Below, in pieces: positions 7,382 through 14,613 of a stretch of DNA of 17,639 nt (position 1 is the stretch's first letter; each line of letters opens with the position of its first letter). Source of the stretch: Falsiroseomonas sp044348345 (lineage in GTDB: Bacteria; Pseudomonadota; Alphaproteobacteria; Acetobacterales; Acetobacteraceae); the NCBI GenBank assembly GCA_044348345.1, contig JBIKSZ010000054.1, positions 1 to 17,639 on the forward strand. The letters run 5' to 3'. The notes under the pieces are model-generated. The model made no database searches and was not told the DNA's origin. It saw nothing but the letters and a program-made list of their open reading frames with translations. Both the position numbers and the translations under genes were made by a program.

Positions 7382-8077
7382 ATGCTCGGACTCGGCGCGG
7401 AGGAATGGCAGGCGGTGCGCCTCAGCATCGAGGTCGCGGCGCGCTCCGTTGCGGTGTCGCTGCTGCCGGCGGTGGGTGTTGCCTGGCTGCTGGCGCGCGG
7501 GCGGTTTCCGGGGCGGATGCTGCTCGATGCGTTGGTGCATCTTCCGCTGGTCGTGCCGCCGGTCGTCGTCGGCTGGGCGCTGCTGATGCTGTTCGGCGTG
7601 CGTGGCCCGATCGGCGCGCCGCTCGACGCGTGGTTCGGCATCCGGCTTGTGTTCTCGACCGAAGGTGCGGCGCTGGCGACCGCGGTGATGTCCTTCCCGC
7701 TGATCGTGCGCGCGGTGCGGCTGGGGCTCGAGCATGTGGATCCGGGGTTGGAGGCAGCGGCACGAACGCTCGGCGCCGGGCCGCTTGATCGCTTCGTCAC
7801 GGTCACGCTGCCGCTGATGGCGCCGGGGATCCTCGCCGGCGCGGTCACGGCCTTCGCGGCGGGCCTCGGCGAGTTCGGCGCGGTGATCACCTTTGCCTCC
7901 AACATCCCAGGCGAGACGCAGACCCTGCCTCTGGCGATCTACGCCGCGACGCAGACCCCGGGCGGGGAGGGGATGGCGGCGCGGCTGGCCTTCGTCTCCT
8001 TCGCGCTGGCCGTCGCCGGGCTACTGCTGGCGGAGCTGATCGCGCGGCGTATGCACATCCTGCTGGGCCGCGCCTAA
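7382..8077 (+). CDS. modB: Molybdate ABC transporter, inner-membrane permease
   Basis: ModB forms the transmembrane channel of the molybdate importer and pairs as a dimer with ModC. The 231-residue length is standard. About five membrane segments can be seen, near residues 17-38, 48-71, 93-113, 145-170 and 202-222. The cytoplasmic EAA loop that contacts the ATPase is at about 124-143 (EAAARTLGAGPLDRF, then VTLPL), and the conserved LGEFGAVITFASNIPGETQT segment typical of ModB follows at 162-181. The start is 4 bases after the modA stop. Its TAA stop overlaps the modC ATG by one base (TAATG), indicating translational coupling. Confidence 0.96.
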   Translation: MLGLGAEEWQAVRLSIEVAARSVAVSLLPAVGVAWLLARGRFPGRMLLDALVHLPLVVPPVVVGWALLMLFGVRGPIGAPLDAWFGIRLVFSTEGAALATAVMSFPLIVRAVRLGLEHVDPGLEAAARTLGAGPLDRFVTVTLPLMAPGILAGAVTAFAAGLGEFGAVITFASNIPGETQTLPLAIYAATQTPGGEGMAARLAFVSFALAVAGLLLAELIARRMHILLGRA

Positions 8078-9204
8078 TGCTGGATGTCGCGCTGCGCCAT
8101 CGCTACGGGCGGGACGGGTTTACGTTGGATGCCGCCTTTGCGATGCCGGAGGCCGGCGTCACCGCGCTGTTCGGCCCCTCGGGCTGCGGCAAGAGCACGA
8201 TCCTCGCTGCCATTGCCGGGCTGTTGCGACCCGATGCGGGGCAGGTGGCGCTGGATGGTACGCTGCTGCTCGACACTGCGCGCGGCGTCTTCCTGCCGCC
8301 CGAGGCGCGGCGCTGCGGCGTGGTGTTCCAGGATGCGCGGCTATTCCCGCATCTCAGCGTCGAGACCAACCTGCGTTACGGGCTGCGACGCGCACCGCGC
8401 GATGCGGCGGGGCCGGGCTTCGAGGATATCGTGGCGCTGCTCGGCCTCGCGCCGCTGCTGGCGCGCCGCCCCGCGGGGCTGTCGGGGGGCGAACGGCAGC
8501 GCGTGGCGCTCGGCCGCGCGCTGCTCTCGCGGCCGCGCCTGCTGCTGATGGACGAGCCACTGGCCGCGCTCGACACGCCGCGACGGGCGGAGGTGCTGCC
8601 CTTCCTCGCCAGGCTGCGCGATGTCGCCCGATTGCCGATCCTCTACGTCACCCACGCGCTGGACGAAGTGGATGCGCTGGCAGACAGGCTGGTGCTGTTG
8701 GAGGCTGGGCGTGTGCGCGCCGCTGGCCCGCTGGAGGAGCTTGCCGCGCGCACCGACCTGCCGCTGGCGCAGCGCCGTGACGGCGGTGTGGTGCTGGCCT
8801 GCCGCGTGCTCGACCATGATGCGGCGCGCGGCCTGACGCGGCTCGGCTTCGCGGGCGGGGCGATGGTGGTGCCGCTACGCGAGGAAGCGCCAGGCACGCG
8901 CCTTCGCCTGCGGCTGCGGGCACGCGACGTGGCGGTGGCGACGCGCGCGCTGGAGGGGCTTTCGACCAGCAACGCGCTGCCCTGCACGCTGGCGGCCATC
9001 GTGCCCGCGGGCGTGCCGCATGAGGTGTTTCTGCGCCTCGATCTCGGTGGCAGCGTGATTCTCGCGCGCGTCATGCAGGACACGGTTGCCCGCCTTGGCC
9101 TCCAGCCCGGGATGCCGCTCTTCGCGCTGGTGAAGGCGGTGGTCTTCGACCATGCCGCGGCGCCGGCGATGGCCGCGGGTGACAGGCGGGGCGGGGCCGG
9201 ATAA
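8077..9204 (+). CDS. modC: Molybdate ABC transporter, ATP-binding protein
   Basis: ModC powers molybdate import by ATP hydrolysis at the inner face of the membrane. The protein is 375 residues. Walker A is GPSGCGKST (33-41), the Q-loop glutamine is Q85 in VVFQDARLFPH, the ABC signature is LSGGERQR (135-142), Walker B is LLLMDEP (155-161) and the switch histidine is H193 in VTHALDEVD. The C-terminal part (about 285-360) is a single Mop/TOBE-like domain (STSNALPCTLAAIV, then GGSVILARVMQDTVARLGLQPGMPLFALVKAV), which can bind oxyanion and give feedback control. The NALPC segment is typical of ModC rather than of sulfate or spermidine ATPases. It is the last gene of the modABC operon. Confidence 0.95.
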   Translation: MLDVALRHRYGRDGFTLDAAFAMPEAGVTALFGPSGCGKSTILAAIAGLLRPDAGQVALDGTLLLDTARGVFLPPEARRCGVVFQDARLFPHLSVETNLRYGLRRAPRDAAGPGFEDIVALLGLAPLLARRPAGLSGGERQRVALGRALLSRPRLLLMDEPLAALDTPRRAEVLPFLARLRDVARLPILYVTHALDEVDALADRLVLLEAGRVRAAGPLEELAARTDLPLAQRRDGGVVLACRVLDHDAARGLTRLGFAGGAMVVPLREEAPGTRLRLRLRARDVAVATRALEGLSTSNALPCTLAAIVPAGVPHEVFLRLDLGGSVILARVMQDTVARLGLQPGMPLFALVKAVVFDHAAAPAMAAGDRRGGAG

Positions 9205-9213
9205 GCCTGTCCT

Positions 9214-9241
9214 GCGCGGCCGTCACGCCCCGAGGCCGCGC
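9214..9241 (+). other. GC-rich hairpin between modC and the threonine aldolase gene
   Basis: A perfect 8-base inverted repeat, GCGCGGCC (9214-9221) and GGCCGCGC (9234-9241), has a 12-base loop. It lies 9 bases after the modC stop and 5 bases before the next gene's ribosome binding site. No T-run follows, so it is either a weak or Rho-assisted stop for modABC, or a stabilising 3' stem that separates modABC expression from the downstream gene. Confidence 0.4.
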
Positions 9242-9246
9242 CATCC

Positions 9247-9251
9247 AGGAG
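9247..9251 (+). promoter_or_regulatory. Ribosome binding site that fixes a GTG start
   Basis: AGGAG lies 8 bases before GTG at 9260. It is the strongest Shine-Dalgarno match near this gene and decides the start, because the first in-frame ATG (9380) falls inside the conserved enzyme fold and the upstream ATG (9152) lies within modC in another frame. Confidence 0.75.
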
Positions 9252-9259
9252 TGTGTGAC

Positions 9260-10357
9260 GTGGCTGGATCCGAATTGCCGCTTGCCGCTGGCCTCTACAC
9301 CCCGCAGCGCCCCGACCCCGCGCTGCCGCCGGTGCGGATCAACCTCTATTCCGACACCCAGACGCGTCCGACGCTCGCCATGAAGGAGGCGATGATGCGC
9401 GCCGAGGTCGGTGACGAGCAGAATGGCGATGACCCGAGCGTCAATGCACTCTGCGACCGTATGGCCGCGCTGATGGGCAAGGAAGCGGCGATTTTCATGC
9501 CGACGGGCACGATGTGCAACGTCGCCGCGACGCTGGTGCATTGCCGCCCGGGCGAGGAGATCATTGCCCATGAGACCGCGCATATCCTGACCAGCGAGGG
9601 CGGTGCGCATGCGGCGCTCGGCGGCTTCCAGATCCTGCCGCTGAAGGGCGAGCGCGGGCTGTTCACGCCGGACGCGCTGCGGGCCGCCATCCGCGGCAAG
9701 TCGCGCCACACCCCGACCCAGAGCCTGGTGGAAGTTGAGCAGACCGCGAATATCGGCGGCGGCGCAGTCTGGCCGAAGGCGCAGCTGGACGAGATCGCGG
9801 CGATCGCGAAGCAGCATGGCATGGCCACCCACATGGATGGCGCGCGGCTGATGAATGCCTGCGTCGCGGCCGGCGTGCCGGCGGCGGAGATGACGGCCGG
9901 CTTCGACAGCGTGTGGCTCGACTTCACCAAGGGGCTGGGCGCGCCGCTCGGCGCGGTGCTCTGCGGCTCGGCAGCGTTCATCGACCAGGCCTGGCGCTGG
10001 AAGCAGCGTCTGGGTGGCGCGATGCGTCAGGGTGGCGTCTCGGCCGCGGCCTGCCTCTACGCACTGGACCACCATGTGGACCGGCTGGCGGAGGACCATG
10101 CGAATGCGAAGGGACTCGCCCGCGGCGTCGCGCAGATCCCGGGGATGAAGGTCGAGGCGCCGGACACCAACTTGGTCTTCTTCGACCCGACCGGCACCGG
10201 CGTGGCCGCGCCGGAACTGGTGAAGCGCCTGCGGTTGCAGGGCGTGCAACTGTCGATCCTCGGCGGCCGCATCCGCGCCTGCACGCATCTCGACGTCACG
10301 GCGGCGATGATCGAGGAAACGCTGCAACTGCTGCGGGCGGCGATCGCGCGCGGGTAA
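9260..10357 (+). CDS. PLP-dependent threonine aldolase-family enzyme
   Basis: This 365-residue fold-type I PLP enzyme matches low-specificity L-threonine aldolase, which splits threonine or allo-threonine to glycine and acetaldehyde (the family also includes beta-hydroxy amino acid lyases). Landmarks are LYSDTQTRPTLAMKEAM (about 29-45), GDEQNGDDPSVNALCDRMA with the conserved acidic stretch, FMPTGTMCNVAA (79-90, phosphate contact), HMDGARLMNA with D193 for the pyridine nitrogen and R196, and LDFTKGLGAPLG with the PLP-binding lysine K224. RQGGVSAA (256-263) is also conserved. It begins with GTG at 9260, supported by an AGGAG site 8 bases upstream; the open frame extends further upstream only inside modC. 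It ends just before a strong terminator hairpin. Whether it is transcribed with modABC or from its own promoter is unclear. Confidence 0.9.
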   Translation: MAGSELPLAAGLYTPQRPDPALPPVRINLYSDTQTRPTLAMKEAMMRAEVGDEQNGDDPSVNALCDRMAALMGKEAAIFMPTGTMCNVAATLVHCRPGEEIIAHETAHILTSEGGAHAALGGFQILPLKGERGLFTPDALRAAIRGKSRHTPTQSLVEVEQTANIGGGAVWPKAQLDEIAAIAKQHGMATHMDGARLMNACVAAGVPAAEMTAGFDSVWLDFTKGLGAPLGAVLCGSAAFIDQAWRWKQRLGGAMRQGGVSAAACLYALDHHVDRLAEDHANAKGLARGVAQIPGMKVEAPDTNLVFFDPTGTGVAAPELVKRLRLQGVQLSILGGRIRACTHLDVTAAMIEETLQLLRAAIARG

Positions 10358-10366
10358 GGGTGTGAC

Positions 10367-10390
10367 GCGGGGGCGCTGCCCCCGCTTCTT
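10367..10390 (+). terminator. Intrinsic terminator after the threonine aldolase gene
   Basis: A perfect 8-base stem, GCGGGGGC (10367-10374) and GCCCCCGC (10378-10385), with a 3-base loop is followed directly by TTCTT. It begins 9 bases after the aldolase stop. The T-rich side is on the + strand only, so it acts mainly on + strand transcripts, and its tail overlaps the TAA stop codon of the convergent gene at 10389-10391. Confidence 0.8.
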
Positions 10391-12179
10391 ATCGCCCGAC
10401 CGCGTAGCCCTGCATGCCGCGCGGATTGGCGCCGGCGAAGAGTTGGCCGTCAGCTTCCTGCCGCGCGCCGGTGAGCCGGCCTTCGGACCATTCGCCGCCC
10501 ACTTCCAGCAAATGTCCCCGCGCGCGCAGTGCTTCGGCAACCTCGGCCGGGTAGCGGCCCTCGATCACGGTCTTCCCCGGCCGTGCGGGACGCGGCCAGA
10601 AGGAGGAGACCCAGTGCTCGGAATGGAAGGCGGGCGCGTCGATCGCCTGCTGGATGCCCATGGCGTGGTCCACCATCCGGGCGAACATGATGGGCTGCCA
10701 CTGATCCTGTTGCTCGCCGCCCGGCGTGCCGAAGGTCATCCAGGGGCGTCCATCCTTCAGCGCCATGGCGGGCGAGAGCGTGGTGCGCGGTCGCTTGCCG
10801 GGCTTCAGGCCGTTCGGCAGCGATTCATCCAGCCAGAACATCTGCCCGCGCGTGCCGAGGCAGAAGCCGAGCTCCGGGATCGCCGGCGAGGATTGGAACC
10901 AACCGCCCGAGGGCGTCGCGCTCACCATGTTCCCTTGGCTGTCAATTACATCCACATGGCAGGTATCCGCGCCGGAGGCGCCGAGGCGCGAGACGGTCGG
11001 CTCACCGGCGCCCGGCGCGCGCGCGGCCCATTCGGCGCGCGCGAGGGCGGCGGCGAGGTCGGGGGCAGGGCGGTCGTAGCCCGGGATGGTGCCAGGGCGC
11101 AGCTCCATCGAAGCGGTCTCGCCGACCAGCTTGCGGCGCTCGGCATTGTAGGAATCGGACAGCAGCGCCGCGATCGGCACATCGGTGAAATCCGGGTCGC
11201 CGTAGAAGGCCTCGCGGTCGGCGAAGGCGAGCTTCAGGCATTCGATGACGGTGTGGATGAAGCGCTCGCCGAGCGGGTCCATGCCCGCCACGTCGAAGCC
11301 TTCCAGCAGCGCCATGGTCTGCAGCATGGTCGGGCCCTGGCTCCAGACGCCGCATTTCAGCAGCGTGGTGCCGCGGTAGTCGCGCTTGAGCGGTGCCTCG
11401 ATGCCGGCGCGCCACTTGGCCATGTCATCGCCCGTCAGCACGCCGCGATGGCGCCGGCCGGAGGCGTCCATCACGTCCTGCGTGCGGAAGAAGCGGTCGA
11501 TGGCTTCCGCGACGAAGCCGCCATACCAGGCGTTTCGGGCGGCATCGATCTGCGCGATGCGGTCCGTCCCCGCGGCCTCGGCCTCACGCAGGAGCTTCTC
11601 CCAGGTATCGGCCAGGACGGGGTTGGACCAGAGCTTGCCCGCCTCCGGCCCGCCATTGCGCAGCCAGAGCGCGGCGGAGGTCGGCCATTCGCTTTCGAAT
11701 AGCGGGCGGACGGTGTTCAGTGTGGCGACCACGCGCGGCACGTAGTGCACGCCGCGGCGGGCATAGCCGATCGCGTAGGACAGTACGTCGCGCAGCGACA
11801 TGGTGCCGAAGTCGCGCAGCATCCGCGCCCAGGCATCGAAGGCGCCGGGTACCATCGCCGGCAGCAGGCCGGTGCCGGGCACGAGGTCGAGGCCGAGCTG
11901 GTCCTTGACCAGCCCGACGCTGAGCCCCGCCGGCGCGACGCCCTGGCCGCAGATGACATGCTGCGCGCCCGACTTCGCGTCATGGACGATGATGGGGCAG
12001 TCGCCGCCCGGGCCGTTCAGATGCGGCTCCGCTACCTGCAGCGCGAAGCCGGCGGCGGCCGCGGCATCGAAGGCGTTGCCGCCGCGCTCGAGCACCGCCA
12101 TGCCGACCTGGGAGGCGATCCAATGCGTCGAGGCGACGACGCCGAAGGTGCCAGCGATCTCGGGGCGCGTCGTGAACAT
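10389..12179 (-). CDS. Gamma-glutamyltransferase-family protein, no signal peptide
   Basis: This 596-residue Ntn-hydrolase of the gamma-glutamyltranspeptidase family would be made as a proenzyme and cut itself before a catalytic threonine. Visible landmarks are ASTHWIASQVGMAVLERGGNAFDAA (about 16-40), EPHLNGPGGD (51-60), MVPGAFDAWARML, ETLRAT-like substrate segments replaced here by LLEGFDVAGM, the cleavage site GADTCHVDVID with candidate nucleophile T406, and the oxyanion-like TPGGEQQDQ (485-493). Usual members are periplasmic, but no hydrophobic leader follows MFTTRPEIAGTFGVV, so a cytosolic location is likely. ATG at 12179 was chosen for its GAAGG site 8 bases upstream and family-like N-terminus; an ATG at 12251 would overlap the divergent phnN. 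Related proteins include acylases and oxamate amidohydrolase, so the substrate need not be glutathione. Confidence 0.88.
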   Translation of the reverse strand: MFTTRPEIAGTFGVVASTHWIASQVGMAVLERGGNAFDAAAAAGFALQVAEPHLNGPGGDCPIIVHDAKSGAQHVICGQGVAPAGLSVGLVKDQLGLDLVPGTGLLPAMVPGAFDAWARMLRDFGTMSLRDVLSYAIGYARRGVHYVPRVVATLNTVRPLFESEWPTSAALWLRNGGPEAGKLWSNPVLADTWEKLLREAEAAGTDRIAQIDAARNAWYGGFVAEAIDRFFRTQDVMDASGRRHRGVLTGDDMAKWRAGIEAPLKRDYRGTTLLKCGVWSQGPTMLQTMALLEGFDVAGMDPLGERFIHTVIECLKLAFADREAFYGDPDFTDVPIAALLSDSYNAERRKLVGETASMELRPGTIPGYDRPAPDLAAALARAEWAARAPGAGEPTVSRLGASGADTCHVDVIDSQGNMVSATPSGGWFQSSPAIPELGFCLGTRGQMFWLDESLPNGLKPGKRPRTTLSPAMALKDGRPWMTFGTPGGEQQDQWQPIMFARMVDHAMGIQQAIDAPAFHSEHWVSSFWPRPARPGKTVIEGRYPAEVAEALRARGHLLEVGGEWSEGRLTGARQEADGQLFAGANPRGMQGYAVGR

Positions 12180-12249
12180 GCGATGAACCTTCGTGCTGCT
12201 CGGCTTGAGGCGCGCGACTTGTGCAGGCAGAAGCGCAGGGGTCAAGGTC

Positions 12250-12846
12250 ATGGGCGGTGGGCTACGGATGTTGGTCGCGGTTGTCGGTCCTTCGGGGGCG
12301 GGCAAGGACACGCTGATGGACGGCGCGCGGGCCGCGCTCGCCGCCGATCCGCGCTTCCGCTTCGTGCGCCGCTGCATCACTCGCCCCGCCGAGGCCGGCG
12401 GCGAGGCGCATGAGGCGCTGACGCCGGAGGGCTTCGCCGCGCGCCGCGCCGGGGGCGGCTTCGCGCTGTGGTGGGAGGCGCATGGCCTGCTCTACGGCAT
12501 CCCCCGCGACATCGAGGATGATCTGGCGGCGGGGCGGGTCGCGGTCGCGAACCTCTCCCGCCACGCGCTGGCGGAGGCGGCTTCGCGCTATCCGCTGCGC
12601 GTATTGCTGATCACCGCGCCGGTCGAGTTGCGCGCCGCGAGGCTCGCCGCGCGCGGGCGGGAAGCGGTGCCCGACATCGCCGCGCGCCTGTCGCGAGAGG
12701 CCGGGCTGCCGCCTGGGCTGGACGTGGAGACGGTGTCGAACGACGCCGATGTGGCGGAGGGCGTCGCGCGCGTTCTGGCGGTGCTCAACCGAGCAGCGGC
12801 AGACGCTCAGCGATCAGAAAGGGCGCACCCGGCCCCGCCTGGGTGA
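12250..12846 (+). CDS. phnN: Ribose 1,5-bisphosphate phosphokinase
   Basis: PhnN phosphorylates ribose 1,5-bisphosphate to 5-phosphoribosyl diphosphate (PRPP), the last step that returns the ribose carrier of C-P lyase to metabolism. It resembles guanylate kinase: Walker A GPSGAGKDT (residues 13-21), FVRRCITRPAEAGGEAHEAL with the RxxTRP pattern, FALWWEAHGLLYGIP and LLITAPVELRAARLAARGRE (lid region). The length, 198 residues, is typical. ATG at 12250 has AGGGG 8 bases upstream; ATG at 12268 (MLVAVVGPSG) is an alternative giving 192 residues. The gene is on the opposite strand from phnI-M and divergent from the GGT-like gene, with a 70-base gap. Its last 62 bases overlap the 3' end of the DUF1045 gene, and the final residues (about QRSERAHPAPPG) look like non-conserved tail. 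Confidence 0.92.
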   Translation: MGGGLRMLVAVVGPSGAGKDTLMDGARAALAADPRFRFVRRCITRPAEAGGEAHEALTPEGFAARRAGGGFALWWEAHGLLYGIPRDIEDDLAAGRVAVANLSRHALAEAASRYPLRVLLITAPVELRAARLAARGREAVPDIAARLSREAGLPPGLDVETVSNDADVAEGVARVLAVLNRAAADAQRSERAHPAPPG

Positions 12847-13456
12847 AGAGGCAGAGCTCCGTCACGCGGCGCGGGCGGGCCGCTGCGTCGCCCATATGCG
12901 CGGTCAGGGCGGGCTGCACCACATCGCGTTCCTCGGGCGTGAGCCGGCGGGAGAGGGTGACGTGTAACCACCATTCCTCGAACACGTAGTGATAGCCCCA
13001 GCGGGCGAGATGGGCGCGCTGGCGCTCCGTCATCCGCTCTGGCCGGCGGCGCGCGATCTCCTCGGGCGTGGGCGGGGCGCGGTGCTCGTCGAGCGCGATA
13101 ACACAATCATCGCAGAGCGCCTGCAACGCGGCCGACTTTTCCGATTCCAGAAGCGCCAGGAAGCCGTGATGCTCAGCGAGCCGCAGCGGTTGCAGGGCGA
13201 ACGGGCGGGTGCGGAGCGCGACCTGCATGGCGGCCTGCCGCACCGCTGCCCAGGAGGTGCGGATGCGAAAGGGTGGCTTCAGCGTGGCATGCAGCCCATA
13301 GCCGCGCGCATCGGCCGTGACCTCCGCGATGTCGAGGCCGGGCAAAGCGCGCTGCGGCAGTGCGGCGCCGGTTTCGGCATCGCGCCCGAGCCAGGCGGAG
13401 CCAAGGGCGTGCAGATCGTCATCGAGTGCCGGCGCCCAGTAGAGCGCGGCACGCAT
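12785..13456 (-). CDS. DUF1045 phosphonate-operon protein, 2H phosphoesterase type
   Basis: This 223-residue protein matches the phosphonate-metabolism family DUF1045, found beside C-P lyase genes. It carries two HxT-type motifs of the 2H phosphoesterase fold, HATLKPPF (H56, T58) and HVTLSRRL (H165, T167), about 109 residues apart. It also has the family segments ARGYGLHATLKPPFR near the front and WGYHYVFEEWWLHVTL in the second half. Enzymes of this fold usually open cyclic phosphodiesters, so action on a phosphoribosyl cyclic phosphate made by C-P lyase is plausible (inference). The ATG at 13456 is 14 bases after the phnM stop, making it the last gene of the phn operon; no strong ribosome binding site is seen. 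Its 3' end overlaps convergent phnN by 62 bases. Confidence 0.9.
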   Translation of the reverse strand: MRAALYWAPALDDDLHALGSAWLGRDAETGAALPQRALPGLDIAEVTADARGYGLHATLKPPFRIRTSWAAVRQAAMQVALRTRPFALQPLRLAEHHGFLALLESEKSAALQALCDDCVIALDEHRAPPTPEEIARRRPERMTERQRAHLARWGYHYVFEEWWLHVTLSRRLTPEERDVVQPALTAHMGDAAARPRRVTELCLFTQAGPGAPFLIAERLPLLG

Positions 13457-13470
13457 CTGACCCGTGCCGG

Positions 13471-14613
13471 TCACGCCACGCGTTCTCCCGCCCGCCAGAC
13501 GCGGCGGATGATGGGGTGGCCGGCATGCGGATGGACCTGCACCAAATCCGCGCGCAGCCCGGCCTCGATCCGCCCGCGATCGGCAAGCCCCACCATGCGC
13601 GCGGCGCGGTCCGTGATCATCGCCACGGCCTGCGGCAGCGTGACATCGCCGGTGGCGGCGGAGAGCCAAGCTGCCTCGATCATCGCGGGCGGGACGTAGT
13701 CGCTGGCCAGGACATCCACTGCGCCGGCGCGGATGAGGTCCTTCGCGGCGACATTGCCCGAATGGCTGCCGCCACGGACGATGTTGGGCGCGCCTGCGAT
13801 CACCTCGACACCGAGCCGCTTCGCCTCCAGCGCGGCGTCCATCACGACCGGGAATTCGCTGATCGTGATGCCATCGGCGAAGTTGGCCGCAACGCCTTCG
13901 GCGCTGTCATCGTCATGGCTGGCGAGCGGCAGGTTGCGGTGCCGCACGCGATCCAGCAGCCAGCGCCGCTGGCGTTCGCGCAAGCGGCCGCGCTGCTCGA
14001 GCAATTCGCCGATGCGCCGGTCCACCTGCTCCGGCGCCTGCTGCAGCTGCTTGATGCGCATCTGCTTGTAGCGCGCGATGTCGCGGTACTGGCCGACACC
14101 CGGTGAGTGGTCCATCAGGCTGACCATGCGCACCAGCGGGTGATCGGCGACAGGATCCACCAATTCCGGCATGTCCTGCGCCGGCAATTCGCAGCGTAGA
14201 TGCAGGAAATGCTCACTCTTCAGCACGCCGGCATGGGCGAGGGCGTCGAGATCCGCGACGCCCTCGCGGAAGGTCTGGGTGCGGCCCGCATCGAAGCCAA
14301 GATCGCCGAGGCAGAGCGCATCCAGCACGGTGGTGACGCCGGCCGCGATGGTCTGCCCGTCATGCGCGATCATGGCCGAGCGCGACGGCCAGCGGGCATT
14401 CGCGCGCGGCTGCACCTGGCGTTCGAGGTTATCGGTGTGGACGTCCACGATCCCCGGGATCAGGTGCTCGCCACCCACATCCTGCGCCGCGGGCAGGTGG
14501 CTGCGCCCGGTCTGGATGTCTGCGATGGTCTCGCCGCGGATCACGACCGTGCCCAGCACGACCTCCGCCGGCAGGACGAGCAGGGCATTGGTGAGGATGG
14601 TCTCGGGGGTCAT
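13471..14613 (-). CDS. phnM: Alpha-D-ribose 1-methylphosphonate 5-triphosphate diphosphatase
   Basis: PhnM removes pyrophosphate from ribose 1-methylphosphonate 5-triphosphate, giving the 5-phosphate substrate of the C-P lyase PhnJ. It is a 380-residue member of the amidohydrolase superfamily. Metal-binding and family motifs are visible in order: GIVDVHTDNLE (about 54-64), LKSEHFLHLRCEL (131-143), SLMDHSPGVGQY (165-176), LASHDDD (230-236), GAPNIVRGGSHSGN (274-287) and VLASDYVPPAM (301-311). Length and motif order are normal. Its ATG overlaps the phnL stop by 4 bases (ATGA), so the two are translationally coupled. Confidence 0.96.
   Translation of the reverse strand: MTPETILTNALLVLPAEVVLGTVVIRGETIADIQTGRSHLPAAQDVGGEHLIPGIVDVHTDNLERQVQPRANARWPSRSAMIAHDGQTIAAGVTTVLDALCLGDLGFDAGRTQTFREGVADLDALAHAGVLKSEHFLHLRCELPAQDMPELVDPVADHPLVRMVSLMDHSPGVGQYRDIARYKQMRIKQLQQAPEQVDRRIGELLEQRGRLRERQRRWLLDRVRHRNLPLASHDDDSAEGVAANFADGITISEFPVVMDAALEAKRLGVEVIAGAPNIVRGGSHSGNVAAKDLIRAGAVDVLASDYVPPAMIEAAWLSAATGDVTLPQAVAMITDRAARMVGLADRGRIEAGLRADLVQVHPHAGHPIIRRVWRAGERVA

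Noticed and set aside
6571..7905. Upstream extension of the modE-like frame antisense to modA and modB
   Set aside because: The extension is Ser/Arg/Pro-rich with no motifs, whereas the winged-helix part starting at 6570 is a complete ModE-type domain.
9071..10540. Open frame of 489 codons on the - strand opposite modC and the threonine aldolase gene
   Set aside because: It crosses two real genes and a terminator and has the low-complexity Arg/His-rich composition of a shadow frame.
10362..11702. Open frame of 446 codons on the + strand opposite the GGT-like gene
   Set aside because: It starts in the terminator region, shows no recognisable domain, and mirrors the codon bias of the real gene on the other strand.
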